Positions 27,537 to 37,886 are shown, numbered from the stretch's first letter. The stretch is 64,000 nucleotides of DNA from Rhodoblastus acidophilus (GCF_009720655.1 NZ_WNKS01000004.1:186001-250000); one strand, 5' to 3'. Notes: a model not told the origin generated them from the sequence alone. Numbers and translations are program-made.

Positions 27537-27562
27537 CCTCTCCCCGCTGAGGCGGGGAGAGG
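27537..27562. repeat. perfect 11-bp inverted repeat, dispersed CTCTCCCC type
   Basis: CCTCTCCCCGC and GCGGGGAGAGG pair around TGAG in the gap between convergent DUF3597 and gpsA. The flanking CCCCTCACCTTGTCC resembles a widespread intergenic palindrome found in many proteobacteria. It may also end transcription from both sides, although no T-run is present. Confidence 0.6.
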
Positions 27563-27624
27563 TGACGCGCGGCGTCGCTGCGCGATAGGCCCACCGCCGT
27601 CATAAGAGCACTGACAGAGAAACG

Positions 27625-28611
27625 TCAGCTCTCTGCCTTAAAGGGCCGGCGCATCAGCGCGCCTATGGCTTCGGCGACGCCGGTGCGGCCCTCCAAAATC
27701 GCCTGCACCGCTTCCGCGATAGGCATTTCGACTCCCAGGCTGCGCGCCTTTTCGGTAAGGACCGGCGCGGTCCAGGCGCCCTCGGTCAAAGCGCCGTGGC
27801 CGGCGACTTCGGGCCTCTCTCCCTGTCCGATGGCGAAGCCAAGGGAATAATTGCGCGATTGCGGCGAGGAGCAGGTCAGCGCGAGGTCTCCGAGCCCTGA
27901 CAGGCCCATGAGTGTCTCGGTCTTCGCCCCCTGCGCCAGCGCGAATCGCCGCATTTCGGCAAAGCCGCGCGCGAGCAGCGCCGCGTGGGCGCTGGCCCCG
28001 AGGCCGGCGCCGAGCGCCACGCCACAGGCGATCGCCAAAACGTTCTTCACCGCGCCGCCGATTTCCACCCCGATCAGGTCGTCGGAGCGATAGAGCCGGA
28101 AGTGCGGCGCCGCCAGCCGCGCGCAGAGCAATTCCGCCAGTTCGATGCGGTCGGCGGCGAGCGTCACGGCGGTGGGCAGGCCGCGTCCGACGTCATGGGC
28201 AAAGCTGGGGCCGGACAGCGCGGCGCCGGGCTGGTCCGGCAGCACCTCTTTCAGCACCTCGCGCATGTAAAGACCCGTGCCGCGCTCGATGCCCTTGGCG
28301 CAACTCACCACAGCGGACTCCGGGCGGATGCGTCCCTTGAGTTGCTCGCAGACCGAGCGCACCACCTGGGCTGGCGTCACCATCAGCACATGGTCGGCTT
28401 CGCGCACGCAATTGAGGTCATCGGTCGGCTCGATGCAATCGGCGAGCGGCACGCCGGGCAGAAGCGCCTTGTTCTCGCGATCCGCGCTCAGAGCCTCCGC
28501 GAGCCAGGACTCATGCGCCCAGACCCAAACCTTTTCGTGCTGGCCCGCCGCCATATTGGCCAGCGCCGTGCCCCAGGCGCCGGCGCCTAAAACTGCGAGA
28601 GTCGCGCTCAT
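27625..28611 (-). CDS. gpsA: glycerol-3-phosphate dehydrogenase [NAD(P)+]
   Basis: A 328-residue enzyme that makes sn-glycerol-3-phosphate for phospholipids. It starts MSATLAVLGAGAWGTALANMA with the GxGxxG fold. VSCAKGIERGTGLYM and ALSGPSFAHDVGRGLPTAVT are family signatures, and EIGGAVKNVLAIACG holds the catalytic Lys. The ATG at 28611 overlaps the upstream PLD gene's TGA by four bases (ATGA). It is the last gene of the tsaD-PLD-gpsA set. Confidence 0.96.
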   Translation of the reverse strand: MSATLAVLGAGAWGTALANMAAGQHEKVWVWAHESWLAEALSADRENKALLPGVPLADCIEPTDDLNCVREADHVLMVTPAQVVRSVCEQLKGRIRPESAVVSCAKGIERGTGLYMREVLKEVLPDQPGAALSGPSFAHDVGRGLPTAVTLAADRIELAELLCARLAAPHFRLYRSDDLIGVEIGGAVKNVLAIACGVALGAGLGASAHAALLARGFAEMRRFALAQGAKTETLMGLSGLGDLALTCSSPQSRNYSLGFAIGQGERPEVAGHGALTEGAWTAPVLTEKARSLGVEMPIAEAVQAILEGRTGVAEAIGALMRRPFKAES

Positions 28612-29165
28612 TGGCTGGCCTCGCTGTTGTCGCGCCGCGCCCAAATCATATCGAAATTGCGCAAGAAGTCCCGCGTGGCTTCGGGGCTGTCGATCACCAG
28701 GATGTCATTGTCCTGGCGGCGCTCTCCCGCCCAGGAAAAATTGGCGGAGCCGGTGCGCAGCCAGCGCCCGTCCACGGCAAAGGATTTTAGGTGCATCATG
28801 TCGTTCTGCTCGGCCTTGATCCTGGCGCTCACATTGGGTTGGTTGACCAGCGCTAGCATATTTACATTGGCGCCGGCGATGCGGCGAAATTGTTCGGGGT
28901 CAAGATAAAGCCTGATTTTCACGCCGCGCTCCGCCGCCGCCGAAAGGGCTTCGATGATTCGCTGGTCGCTGAGGACGTACGCGGCCATGTCGATCCTGTC
29001 CTTCGCCCGGCCGATCAGATCGAGATCGATGGCCTCGAAACCATGTCCCGGACCATAGGCGATGCGAACGGGCGCGGTCACCGGAGAATTCTGCCGCAAG
29101 AACGGTTTTGCCGCCGCGAGAGCGACGAGCATCGCCCCGGTCAGCAGGAAAAATGTCCAGCGCAT
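28608..29165 (-). CDS. exported single-HKD phospholipase D-type nuclease-like protein
   Basis: A 185-residue protein. It starts [20 protein letters not shown], a signal peptide or membrane anchor. One HKD motif is present, HLKSFAVD followed by GSANFSWAG (about residues 130-150); a second HKD is absent. The size and single motif match the Nuc-type endonuclease group, which acts as dimers, rather than two-domain phospholipases. DNA or RNA cleavage is known for that group and inferred here. Its ATG shares one base with the tsaD stop (TGATG) and its TGA overlaps the gpsA start, so the three genes are interlocked. Confidence 0.82.
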   Translation of the reverse strand: MRWTFFLLTGAMLVALAAAKPFLRQNSPVTAPVRIAYGPGHGFEAIDLDLIGRAKDRIDMAAYVLSDQRIIEALSAAAERGVKIRLYLDPEQFRRIAGANVNMLALVNQPNVSARIKAEQNDMMHLKSFAVDGRWLRTGSANFSWAGERRQDNDILVIDSPEATRDFLRNFDMIWARRDNSEASQ

Positions 29166-30226
29166 CACGCCTTGCCGTGCCAGCGCGGGTCCTGTCGGCT
29201 GTCAAGCGGCCAGCGCGGGCGGGCGGCGAAATCCATGCCGTCGACAAAACCCAGACGAAGCCGCTCCAGGCCCGCCCAGGCGATCATCGCGCCATTGTCG
29301 GAGCACAGGCCGACGGGAGGCAGCGCCAGTTGCAGGCCGCTTTCGAGACACAGTCGCGCGAGCCCGCGCCGGATGGCGCCGTTCGCCGCGACGCCGCCGG
29401 CGGCGACCAGAGCGGTCGGAGGCTTTTCCGCCAGCAGCCGCAAGGCCGCCCGGCAGCGATCGACGATGACGTCCACCGCCGCCGCCTGGAAGGAGGCGCA
29501 GAGGTCGCACACATCCTTGTCCGTCAGGGGCGCGATTCTTTCCGCTTCCAGGCGCACCGCCGTTTTCAGTCCGGAGAAGGAGAAATCCGGATTGCGCCGG
29601 CCGGCCATCGGGCGGGGAAATTCGAACCGGTCAGGGTCGCCCAAGGCCGCCGCCTTCTCCACCTGGGGGCCGCCGGGATAGGGCAGGCCCAACAGTTTTG
29701 CGGCTTTATCGAACGCCTCGCCCAGGGCGTCGTCCACCGTCGAGCCGAGGCGGCGGTATTCGCCGACGCCCTCGACCGAGATCAACTGGCTGTGGCCGCC
29801 GGACACGAGCAGCAGGAGGTAAGGGAACTCGACGCCGTCGGTCAGCCGGGGGGTGAGCGCATGTCCCTCGAGGTGATTGACGGCGACAAACGGTTTGTTC
29901 GCCGCCAGCGCGATCGCCTTGCCCATGGTCAGGCCGATCATCACGCCGCCGATCAGGCCGGGGCCGGCGGCGGCGGCGACGGCGTCGATGTCGGCAAGCG
30001 TGCAACCGGCCTCGTCCAGCGCGCGGCGAATCAGGGGATCAAGCGCGTCGATATGGGCGCGCGCCGCGATTTCCGGCACCACGCCGCCATAGGCCGCATG
30101 TTCGGCGATCTGGCTCAAGACCGCGTTGGAGAGAATTTTTCCGCGCCCGGCATTGTCCGCCTCGACGACCGCCGCAGCCGTTTCGTCGCAGGTGCTCTCG
30201 ATGCCGAGCACGCGCAGGGCTTGCAT
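29165..30226 (-). CDS. tsaD: tRNA N6-adenosine threonylcarbamoyltransferase TsaD
   Basis: A 353-residue enzyme of the t6A tRNA modification pathway. It starts [20 protein letters not shown], the family signature. Metal-binding His residues are in [12 protein letters not shown] (about 112-116), and [10 protein letters not shown] and [10 protein letters not shown] match the ASKHA nucleotide fold. GGAGGGGAGC precedes the ATG at 30226; the 40-codon extension upstream is not conserved. It diverges from hemC across 142 bases, a pairing seen in many Hyphomicrobiales. Confidence 0.96.
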   Translation of the reverse strand: MQALRVLGIESTCDETAAAVVEADNAGRGKILSNAVLSQIAEHAAYGGVVPEIAARAHIDALDPLIRRALDEAGCTLADIDAVAAAAGPGLIGGVMIGLTMGKAIALAANKPFVAVNHLEGHALTPRLTDGVEFPYLLLLVSGGHSQLISVEGVGEYRRLGSTVDDALGEAFDKAAKLLGLPYPGGPQVEKAAALGDPDRFEFPRPMAGRRNPDFSFSGLKTAVRLEAERIAPLTDKDVCDLCASFQAAAVDVIVDRCRAALRLLAEKPPTALVAAGGVAANGAIRRGLARLCLESGLQLALPPVGLCSDNGAMIAWAGLERLRLGFVDGMDFAARPRWPLDSRQDPRWHGKA

Positions 30227-30368
30227 GGGGCTCCCCTCCAACGCGGCGAATCGCCGCAAAAAAATGCCGAATTTCGGACAGGGCTCGGCTTCCGTCGCCG
30301 AACTCTTTTCCCTATAGTCCGGCGCCCGAAGAAAAGAAAACCGCAAACAACCTTTCTGGAGTTTCGTC
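30227..30368. promoter_or_regulatory. divergent promoter region, tsaD / hemC
   Basis: The 142-base gap must hold both promoters. A TATAGT at 30313-30318, about 50 bases before the hemC start, is a possible -10 hexamer; the best -35 at the proper distance is poor. The remainder is AT-richer than the flanking genes. Confidence 0.4.
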
Positions 30369-31289
30369 TTGACCGTCCGGCTTAAAATTGGGACGCGCGG
30401 CAGCCCTCTGGCCCTTGCGCAGGCCTATGAAACCCGCCGGCGTCTCGCCGCGCATTTCAAGACCTCGGAAGACGCGTTCGAAATCTGCATCATCAAGGTG
30501 ATGGGGGACGAAATCCTCGATCGCGCCCTGAGCGAGGCCGGCGGCAAGGGTTTGTTCACGCGCGAACTGGATCAGGCCCAGCTTGATGGCCAGGTCGATA
30601 TCTGCGTGCATTCCGCCAAGGATTTGCCGACCCTGCTGCCCGAGGGGCTGATCGTCGCCGGCTATCTGCCGCGCGAGGACGTCCGCGACGCCTTTATCGG
30701 CGGCGCCGCCCCCACACTGATGGAGTTGCCGCAGGGCGCGCGCGTCGGTTCGGCTTCGCTGCGTCGTCAGGCGATGATTCGGCGGCTGCGCCCCGATTTG
30801 CAGATCGAGCTGCTGCGCGGCAACGTTCAGACCCGTCTGAACAAGGTCGCGAGCGGCGAATTCGCCGCCACCCTGCTGGCGCTCGCCGGTCTGCGCCGCC
30901 TCGGCCTCGCCGACAAGGTGACCTCGGTTCTGACGCTCGACGAATTCCCGCCGGCTTGCGGCCAGGGCGCGATCGCCATCACCGCGCGTCCGCAGGACAA
31001 GCAGCTTCTCGAAGACCTCGCGGCCATCTGCGATCCGGCGACCGGCTATGCGCTGAACGCCGAGCGCGCCTTCCTGCACGTGCTCGACGGCTCCTGCCGC
31101 ACGCCCATCGCCGGCCATGCGACCGTTGAGGGCGACAAACTCAAGTTCTACGGCCTGGTGCTGCGCAAGGACGGCTCCGAATCCTACGACGCCTGCGTCG
31201 AAGGTCCCGTCGCCAACGCCGCCGCCCTGGGCGAGGAAGCCGCCCGCAAAATCCTGGCGGCCGCGCCGAGCGACATTCTGGCGTTCTGA
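30369..31289 (+). CDS. hemC: hydroxymethylbilane synthase (porphobilinogen deaminase)
   Basis: A 306-residue enzyme that joins four porphobilinogens in haem and chlorophyll synthesis. It starts at a TTG codon 7 bases after GGAG, reading [20 protein letters not shown]. Residues for the cofactor and substrate are visible: [42 protein letters not shown], and [12 protein letters not shown] with the dipyrromethane-bearing Cys near 242. hemD follows after 3 bases. Confidence 0.97.
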   Translation: MTVRLKIGTRGSPLALAQAYETRRRLAAHFKTSEDAFEICIIKVMGDEILDRALSEAGGKGLFTRELDQAQLDGQVDICVHSAKDLPTLLPEGLIVAGYLPREDVRDAFIGGAAPTLMELPQGARVGSASLRRQAMIRRLRPDLQIELLRGNVQTRLNKVASGEFAATLLALAGLRRLGLADKVTSVLTLDEFPPACGQGAIAITARPQDKQLLEDLAAICDPATGYALNAERAFLHVLDGSCRTPIAGHATVEGDKLKFYGLVLRKDGSESYDACVEGPVANAAALGEEAARKILAAAPSDILAF

Positions 31290-31292
31290 GCC

Positions 31293-31961
31293 ATGCGCCT
31301 GCTGGTGACGCGTCCCGTTGACGAGGCGGAGCGCACCGCCGGCAGGCTGTCGGCTCTCGGCCATGAGGCGCTGATCGCGCCTGTCATGGAGGTCGCGCCG
31401 ACCGGCGCGGCGCTCCCCGATGGTCCCTTCGACCTTGTCGTCGCCACCAGCGCCCGCGCGCTGCACGAAGTCGCGCCCATCGCTGCGCCTCTGGCCTGCG
31501 TTGGCGAAAAAACCGCCGCGGCCGGTCGCAAGGCTGGGTTTTCGGTGGCCGCCGTGGCGCCCGATGCGGAGCGGCTCGCCGATCTGCTGCTCAAGGAGTC
31601 AGGGACGAAGAGAGTCCTTTATGTTGCGGGGCGCGAACGTCGGGCGGACCTTGAAACCCGCCTGGGCGGAGCCGGCTGGCGCGTCGATCTCGTCGAGGTC
31701 TATGCCGCGCGCCCGGTCGCCGCGTGGCCCAAGAAAATCGTCGAGGCGCTCGCGGCCGGAGAAATCGATGGCGTGCTGCATTATTCGCCGCGCAGCGCGG
31801 CCTTGGCGCTGCCGCTGATGGGTGAGGCGCGCACGCGCCTTGACCATTTCTGCCTCTCGCCTGCGGTCGCGCGGGCGTGCGCGGAAATTCCCGCGGACAG
31901 GGTTTTCGTCGCTTCTCAACCGATCGAAGACTGTTTATTGAGCCTGATCGAGAGGCGGTAG
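31293..31961 (+). CDS. hemD: uroporphyrinogen-III synthase
   Basis: A 222-residue protein, short but within the family range, that closes and inverts ring D of hydroxymethylbilane. The family is weakly conserved; support comes from MRLLVTRPVDEAERTAGRL at the start, FDLVVATSARALHEV, VGEKTAAAGRKAGF, and the C-terminal YSPRSAALALPLM and CLSPAVARAC. Position 3 bases after hemC is the standard arrangement. Confidence 0.92.
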   Translation: MRLLVTRPVDEAERTAGRLSALGHEALIAPVMEVAPTGAALPDGPFDLVVATSARALHEVAPIAAPLACVGEKTAAAGRKAGFSVAAVAPDAERLADLLLKESGTKRVLYVAGRERRADLETRLGGAGWRVDLVEVYAARPVAAWPKKIVEALAAGEIDGVLHYSPRSAALALPLMGEARTRLDHFCLSPAVARACAEIPADRVFVASQPIEDCLLSLIERR

Positions 31962-31983
31962 GCCTCGTGGGAACCAAATAAAG

Positions 31984-32436
31984 ATGAGAATCCTGGCGAC
32001 CCTGGTCATCGCCTTGCTTATCCTGCCCGCTGCGGCGGCTGAGACGCAACCGAGCGCGATGGGTCTGTGGCGGGTGGCTGACGGCACCGCGACGATCCGG
32101 ATCAAACGCTGCGATGACGCGCTCTGCGGTTTTGTCGCCTCCGCTCCCGCGCCGGAACCCGGCGCCGCCTCCGCCGTCGGCCAGAAAATCCTCATCGACA
32201 TGCGCCAGGACGGCGAAATCTGGCGCGGAACCATTTTCAACCTCGACGACGGCCAGACCTACACGGGCGAGATTTCGACGCAGGGCGATCTTCTCAAGGT
32301 CAAGGGCTGCCTGCCCGCCGGCATTTGCGGCGGGGAGACATGGCGGCGCGAGGCCGACGAGCCGGAGCAGGAGCCTGCGCCGAAACCCAAGCCGAAGGGA
32401 AAGCCGAAAAAGCAGCGCAAGCCGCCGCCGCGTTGA
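31984..32436 (+). CDS. exported DUF2147 protein
   Basis: A 150-residue protein. Residues 1-19 (MRILATLVIALLILPAAAA) form a signal peptide. The DUF2147 core is MGLWRVADGTATIRIKRCDD, then IWRGTIFNLDDGQTYTGEI and LKVKGCLPAGICGGETW, with three Cys. The last 30 residues are Lys/Pro/Gln-rich. DUF2147 proteins are periplasmic and lipocalin-like with no agreed role. It starts 22 bases after hemD and may be carried on the same transcript. Confidence 0.85.
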   Translation: MRILATLVIALLILPAAAAETQPSAMGLWRVADGTATIRIKRCDDALCGFVASAPAPEPGAASAVGQKILIDMRQDGEIWRGTIFNLDDGQTYTGEISTQGDLLKVKGCLPAGICGGETWRREADEPEQEPAPKPKPKGKPKKQRKPPPR

Positions 32437-32601
32437 CAAGGCGACGCCCCCCTCTTAAGTCTTCGCCGCTTCGCGCGCGGAAGCGCCAAACGTTCTCTGG
32501 ATTGCGTCGGGTTGTCACAGAACGCGCGCCGCTCCTTGTGCTATGCAAAAAGCCTCCCACATTTGGGCGGCGCGACAGGCGTCGATTGAAGGGTCGTTGG
32601 A

Positions 32602-35409
32602 ATGTTCGGAAGCCTTGCTAAAAAAATCTTCGGCACCGCCAACGATCGCCGCCTGAAGGGCTACAAGCCTCGTGTCGCCGCGATCAACGCGCTGGAGCCC
32701 GAAGTCGCGGCTTTGTCGGACGAGGCGTTGCGCGCGCGGACCGATGAATTCCGCGCGCAGCTGGCCGGCGGCGCCAAGCTCGACGACCTCCTGGTTCCCG
32801 CGTTCGCCACTGTGCGCGAAGCCGCCAAGCGGTCGCTGGGGCTGCGGCATTTCGACGTGCAGATGATCGGCGGCATGGTGCTGCATGAAGGCGCCATCGC
32901 CGAGATGAAGACCGGCGAAGGCAAGACGCTGGTCGCGACCCTCGCCTGCTACCTCAATGCTCTGGGCGGCAAGGGCGTCCATGTCGTCACCGTCAACGAT
33001 TATCTCGCCCGCCGCGACGCGGAAAACATGGGCCGGGTCTATAATTTCCTTGGCATGACCGTCGGCGTCATCGTCCATGGCCTCGACGACCGCGAGCGCG
33101 CCGAGGCCTATGCCGCCGACATTACCTACGGCACGAACAACGAGTTCGGCTTCGACTATCTGCGCGACAACATGAAATATGAGCTGAACCACATGGTTCA
33201 GCGCGGCCACACCTTCGCCATCGTCGACGAGGTCGATTCGATCCTGGTCGACGAGGCGCGCACGCCGCTGATCATCTCGGGGCCGTCCGACGACAAGTCC
33301 GACCTCTATGTCGCTATCGATAAGATCATCCCGCACCTTGTTCCCGGCGATTTCGACCTGGACGAGAAGCAGCGCAACGTGTCCCTCACCGAGCAGGGCA
33401 ACGAACGCGTCGAAGAGCTTTTGCGCGAGCACGGCCTGCTCATCGAGGGATCGCTGTACGAAGCCACCAACGTCACCCTGGTCCACCACGTGAATCAGGC
33501 GCTGCGCGCCCACAAGCTTTATGCCCGCGACAAGGATTATATCGTCCGCAACGGCGAGGTCGTCATCATTGACGAATTCACCGGGCGCATGATGCCGGGA
33601 CGCCGCTATTCCGAGGGACAGCATCAGGCGCTGGAAGCCAAGGAAGACGTGCAGGTCCAGCCGGAAAACGTCACGCTGGCGACGATCACCTTCCAGAACT
33701 ATTTCAGGCTCTACGGCAAGCTCGCGGGCATGACCGGCACCGCCTCGACCGAGGCCAACGAATTTGCCGAAATCTACCGGCTCGACGTGGTGGAAATTCC
33801 CACCAACATGCCGATGATCCGCATCGACGCCGACGACGAGGTCTATCGCACCAACGAGGAAAAGCTCAACGCGATCATCGCCGAGATCGAGGACGCGAAC
33901 GCCAAGGCGCAGCCGATGCTGGTCGGCACGACCTCGATCGAAAAGTCCGAGCAGCTCGCTGAATTCCTCAAGCAGCGCGGTTACAAGCAGATCGACTTCG
34001 GCGCGCCCGGAGCGCTGGACAAGCTCTATGCGTCGGCGCGTTCGGGCAAGCCTTCGAAAAATTTCGCAGTTCTCAACGCCCGCTTCCATGAGCAGGAAGC
34101 CTATGTGGTCGCGGAGGCCGGCGTGCCCGGCGCCATCACCGTCGCCACCAATATGGCGGGTCGCGGCACCGACATTCAGCTCGGCGGCAACGTCGACATG
34201 CGTCTGCGCCAGGAATGCGAGGGGCTGGAGGGCGAGGCGCGCGCGGCCAAGGAAAAGGCGATCCGCGCCGAGGTCGCGGAATTCAAGCGCAAGGCGCTGG
34301 ACGCCGGCGGCCTCTACATCATCGGCACCGAGCGCCACGAAAGCCGGCGCATCGACAACCAGCTGCGCGGACGCTCGGGACGCCAGGGCGACCCCGGCAA
34401 ATCCAAATTCTTCCTGTCCTTGCAGGACGATTTGATGCGTATTTTCGGCTCCGACCGCATGGACACCATGCTGGTCAAGCTCGGCCTGAAGGAAGGCGAG
34501 GCGATCATCCACCCCTGGATCAACAAGGCGCTGGAGAAGGCGCAGCAGAAGGTGGAAGCGCGCAATTTCGACATGCGCAAGAACGTGTTGAAATTCGACA
34601 ACGTCATGAACGACCAGCGCAAGGTCGTGTTCGAGCAGCGTCGCGACATGATGGCCCAAGAGTCGATTGCGGACGTCATCACCGACATGCGCCATGGCGT
34701 GATCGACGGTCTCGTCTCCGCCAACGTGCCCCATGACGCCTATCCCGAGGCCTGGAACATCGCCGCGCTCGACGAGGGCGTGAGGGCGCAGCTCAATCTG
34801 GAGCTGCCGCTGGCCGACTGGTCCAAGGAAGAGGGCATCGCCGACGAAGAACTGCGCGAGCGCATCGAAAAGGCCGCCGACGAGGCTTACGTGACGCGTG
34901 AGCAGCGCAACACGCCCGAGGTCATGCGCTATGTGGAAAAGCAGATCCTGTTGCAGACGCTCGATCACCTGTGGCGCGAGCACCTGGTCGTGCTCGACCA
35001 TCTGAGGCAGGTGATCGGCTGGCGCGGCATGGCCCAGCGCGATCCGCTCAACGAATACAAGTCCGAGGCGTTCGAATTGTTCGACGGCCTGATCACGCGG
35101 CTGCGCGAGGTGACCACGGCGCAGTTGATGCGCGTGGAAGTGTCCGTGGAGCCGCCGCCCATGCCGGCGCCGCCTCCGATGTTCGGGTCGCACGTCGATC
35201 CCGCGACGGGCGAGGACGAGGAAGCGCTTGCCCGCATCAACGCGGCCATCGCCGCTGGCGAATTCACGCCGGTTGCGTTGACCGGCGACGACGTCGGCGC
35301 CCCGCGAGATCCCAACAGTCCCGAGAGCTGGGGCCGGGTCGGCCGCAACGAGGCTTGCCCGTGCGGGTCCGGCAAGAAATACAAGCATTGCCACGGCGCG
35401 ACCGCCTGA
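32602..35409 (+). CDS. secA: preprotein translocase ATPase SecA
   Basis: A 935-residue motor for Sec-dependent export. It starts [20 protein letters not shown]. Walker A is [14 protein letters not shown] (about 103-114), the DEAD-like region is [19 protein letters not shown], and the second nucleotide fold has [14 protein letters not shown]. The C-terminal tail [17 protein letters not shown] is the zinc site that binds SecB. Length and order are normal. A 165-base gap upstream should hold its promoter; priA follows after 33 bases. Confidence 0.98.
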   Translation: MFGSLAKKIFGTANDRRLKGYKPRVAAINALEPEVAALSDEALRARTDEFRAQLAGGAKLDDLLVPAFATVREAAKRSLGLRHFDVQMIGGMVLHEGAIAEMKTGEGKTLVATLACYLNALGGKGVHVVTVNDYLARRDAENMGRVYNFLGMTVGVIVHGLDDRERAEAYAADITYGTNNEFGFDYLRDNMKYELNHMVQRGHTFAIVDEVDSILVDEARTPLIISGPSDDKSDLYVAIDKIIPHLVPGDFDLDEKQRNVSLTEQGNERVEELLREHGLLIEGSLYEATNVTLVHHVNQALRAHKLYARDKDYIVRNGEVVIIDEFTGRMMPGRRYSEGQHQALEAKEDVQVQPENVTLATITFQNYFRLYGKLAGMTGTASTEANEFAEIYRLDVVEIPTNMPMIRIDADDEVYRTNEEKLNAIIAEIEDANAKAQPMLVGTTSIEKSEQLAEFLKQRGYKQIDFGAPGALDKLYASARSGKPSKNFAVLNARFHEQEAYVVAEAGVPGAITVATNMAGRGTDIQLGGNVDMRLRQECEGLEGEARAAKEKAIRAEVAEFKRKALDAGGLYIIGTERHESRRIDNQLRGRSGRQGDPGKSKFFLSLQDDLMRIFGSDRMDTMLVKLGLKEGEAIIHPWINKALEKAQQKVEARNFDMRKNVLKFDNVMNDQRKVVFEQRRDMMAQESIADVITDMRHGVIDGLVSANVPHDAYPEAWNIAALDEGVRAQLNLELPLADWSKEEGIADEELRERIEKAADEAYVTREQRNTPEVMRYVEKQILLQTLDHLWREHLVVLDHLRQVIGWRGMAQRDPLNEYKSEAFELFDGLITRLREVTTAQLMRVEVSVEPPPMPAPPPMFGSHVDPATGEDEEALARINAAIAAGEFTPVALTGDDVGAPRDPNSPESWGRVGRNEACPCGSGKKYKHCHGATA

Positions 35410-35442
35410 TCGGCGTCGCTGGAGCCCGCTGCGGAGCGGATC

Positions 35443-37674
35443 ATGGATCCGGCGCCAACCCCTGAAAATTGCGTCGCCGAAGTCCTGATCCCCGTCGCGG
35501 TCGATCAGACTTATTCCTACGCGGTTCCGCCGGACCTCTCCTTGACATCAGGCGATTTCGTCGAGGTTCCGCTCGGGTCTCGCAAAACCTATGGCGTCGT
35601 CTGGGCTTTTCGAACCGGTGGCGCCGCAAATCTCAAAAGAATTGAATCGCGGCTGGATTTTCCGGCGCTGTCGCAAAAAATGCGCGATTTTCTCGACTGG
35701 GTGGCCGCCTGGTCGCTCGCGCCGTGCGGCATGGTGCTGCGCATGTCCACCCATGCGGCGGTCGAGGCTGGGCCTGAGCCGGTGCGCATCGGATTGCGCG
35801 CGACGGGCGCGGCGCCGTCGCGCCTGACCGAAGCGCGGGGGCGCGCGCTGGCGGCGCTGCCCGCCGACGTCGCGCTGACCAAGGCGGAATTGGCGCGGGT
35901 CGCGGGCGTGTCGCCGAGCGTCATCGACGCCCTGATCGACGACGGCGCGCTCCAGACGGTGGCGCTGGGGCCCGAACTTGCCGCGCAAACCCCGGACGCC
36001 GATTTCTGCCGCGCCCAACTCTCCGACGATCAGGCCAAGGCCGCCGCGGTCTTGCGCGAGGCGGCGGCTGGAAAGGAATTCAAGCCGATCCTGCTGGAGG
36101 GCGTGACCGGTTCGGGCAAAACCGAGGTCTATTTCGAGGCGGTCGCCGAAGTTTTGGCCGCGGGCGGGCAGGTGTTGATCCTGATGCCCGAGATCGCGCT
36201 GACCTCGCAGTTCAGGGACCGCTTTGTAAAACGCTTTGGCGCCGCGCCCGCCGAATGGCATTCCGAGCTGACGCCGCGCCGCCGCGCCCGCGTCTGGCGT
36301 GGGGCGGCCGAAGGCGAGGTTCGGGTGGTGGCGGGCGCGCGCTCGGCCCTGTTCCTTCCGTTCAACGATTTGCGCCTGATTATCGTCGATGAGGAGCATG
36401 AGGCCGCCTACAAGCAGGAAGAGGGGGTGATCTACCACGCCCGCGACATGGCCGTGGTGCGCGCCCGCCAGGAAAGCTGCGCCGTCGTCCTGGCTTCCGC
36501 GACGCCCTCGATCGAGACGCGGGAAAACGCCCGGCAGGGGCGATACGGCTATCTGCGTCTTGAGAGCCGGTTCGCCGGCCGTCTTTTGCCGGCGATCAAG
36601 GCCATCGATCTTCGCGCCCATGGGGCGGCGCGGGGGCGGTGGGTATCGCCGCCGCTGGTCGAGGCGCTCAAGCGCAATCTCGCGCAGGGCGACCAGTCGC
36701 TGCTGTTTCTCAATCGGCGCGGCTATGCGCCGCTGACCCTGTGCCGCGCCTGCGGCCACAAGTTCGAGTGCCCCAATTGTTCGGCATGGCTGGTCGAACA
36801 TCGCTTCCGTCGCGCCCTGGTCTGCCATCATTGCGGCCATGTCGAGCGCCGTCCCGAGATCTGTCCCGCCTGCTCCGAAGCGGACACGCTTTCGGCCTGC
36901 GGTCCCGGCGTCGAAAGGCTGGCGGAGGAGGCGGCCGAGATTCTGCCGGAGGCGCGATTGCTTGTCCTGTCGTCCGACATGCCCGGCGGGACCGAACGCA
37001 TGCGCGCGGAATTGCAGGCCATCGCCGACCACAAGGTCGATCTGGTGATCGGAACGCAGCTCGTCGCCAAGGGCCACAACTTTCCCTATCTGACGCTGGT
37101 CGGCGTGGTCGACGCCGATATCGGCCTGTCCAACGGCGATCCGCGCGCCGCCGAGCGCACGTTTCAACTTCTCAATCAAGTCGCGGGCCGCGCCGGTCGC
37201 GGGGAAAAGCCGGGGACCGCGATGCTCCAGACGTATCAGCCCGACCATCCGGTTCTGCGCGCGCTGTTGTCAGGCGATTTCGAGCGATTTTACGTTGAAG
37301 AAACGCAGGCGCGCCGCGTCGCGCGTCTTCCGCCGTTTGGCCGCCTCGCCGGGGTGATCGTTTCCGGCTCAGACCGCAACGCCGCCGAACTTTTCGCCCG
37401 CGCGCTGGCTCGCGCGGCCGTGCTTCCGCCCGAAAAAAACGCCTGGAGCGTGGCGCCTCCGGGCGCGCTGCCTGGGGATGAGGATATCGCCGTGTTTGGG
37501 CCCGTGGAGGCGCCGATCGCCATGGTGCGCGGCAAATATCGCTTCCGCCTGCTGATCAAAGCGCCACGCAAGGCGAATATTCAGGCGTTCCTGCGCGCCA
37601 TGCGCGCAAACGCGCCCAAGCCGACCAAAGATCTGAAGATCAGCATCGACGTCGACCCCCAAAACTTTCTCTGA
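35443..37674 (+). CDS. priA: primosomal replication protein N' (PriA helicase)
   Basis: A 743-residue superfamily 2 helicase that restarts stalled forks. The N-terminal DNA-binding part starts MDPAPTPENCVAEVLIPVAV with VDQTYSYAVP. Walker A is EGVTGSGKTEVYFEAV (about 220), the DEAH-like box is IVDEEHEAAYKQEEG (about 316), and VGTQLVAKGHNFP-like VIGTQLVAKGHNFPYLTLV follows. Eight Cys in CRACGHKFECPNC and CHHCGHVERRPEICPACS (about 433-483) bind two zinc ions. No obvious terminator follows. Confidence 0.97.
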   Translation: MDPAPTPENCVAEVLIPVAVDQTYSYAVPPDLSLTSGDFVEVPLGSRKTYGVVWAFRTGGAANLKRIESRLDFPALSQKMRDFLDWVAAWSLAPCGMVLRMSTHAAVEAGPEPVRIGLRATGAAPSRLTEARGRALAALPADVALTKAELARVAGVSPSVIDALIDDGALQTVALGPELAAQTPDADFCRAQLSDDQAKAAAVLREAAAGKEFKPILLEGVTGSGKTEVYFEAVAEVLAAGGQVLILMPEIALTSQFRDRFVKRFGAAPAEWHSELTPRRRARVWRGAAEGEVRVVAGARSALFLPFNDLRLIIVDEEHEAAYKQEEGVIYHARDMAVVRARQESCAVVLASATPSIETRENARQGRYGYLRLESRFAGRLLPAIKAIDLRAHGAARGRWVSPPLVEALKRNLAQGDQSLLFLNRRGYAPLTLCRACGHKFECPNCSAWLVEHRFRRALVCHHCGHVERRPEICPACSEADTLSACGPGVERLAEEAAEILPEARLLVLSSDMPGGTERMRAELQAIADHKVDLVIGTQLVAKGHNFPYLTLVGVVDADIGLSNGDPRAAERTFQLLNQVAGRAGRGEKPGTAMLQTYQPDHPVLRALLSGDFERFYVEETQARRVARLPPFGRLAGVIVSGSDRNAAELFARALARAAVLPPEKNAWSVAPPGALPGDEDIAVFGPVEAPIAMVRGKYRFRLLIKAPRKANIQAFLRAMRANAPKPTKDLKISIDVDPQNFL

Positions 37675-37886
37675 CGCTGTGTCCTCATTTGGTAGCAGGG
37701 CGTGAATTCGCAGGCGGTCCATGGGTTGCGCCGCCCGGCGCCCTATGATACGTGAACGCCGCCTTTCGATTGGAGCGCCTCGGCTGATCCAATCGTCTCC
37801 AGACAGCGCTGCCCGGATCACCGCTTGGCTCAGAGCCAGACATTCCACGGGCATGCGTCAGACTTAAAAATAGGGGGCCTTTCCGC
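37675..37886 (+). promoter_or_regulatory. upstream region of the atp operon
   Basis: A 212-base gap after priA that should hold the atpHAGDC promoter. TATGAT at about 37743 resembles a -10 hexamer, but its best -35 partner is badly spaced, so no promoter is called with confidence. AGGGGG before the atpH GTG is the ribosome-binding site. Confidence 0.35.

Noticed and set aside
32515-35394. A 959-codon minus-strand ORF opposite secA
   Set aside because: Same cause: third-position GC bias of secA keeps the complementary frame open. The translation is His/Val/Asp-rich and matches no family.
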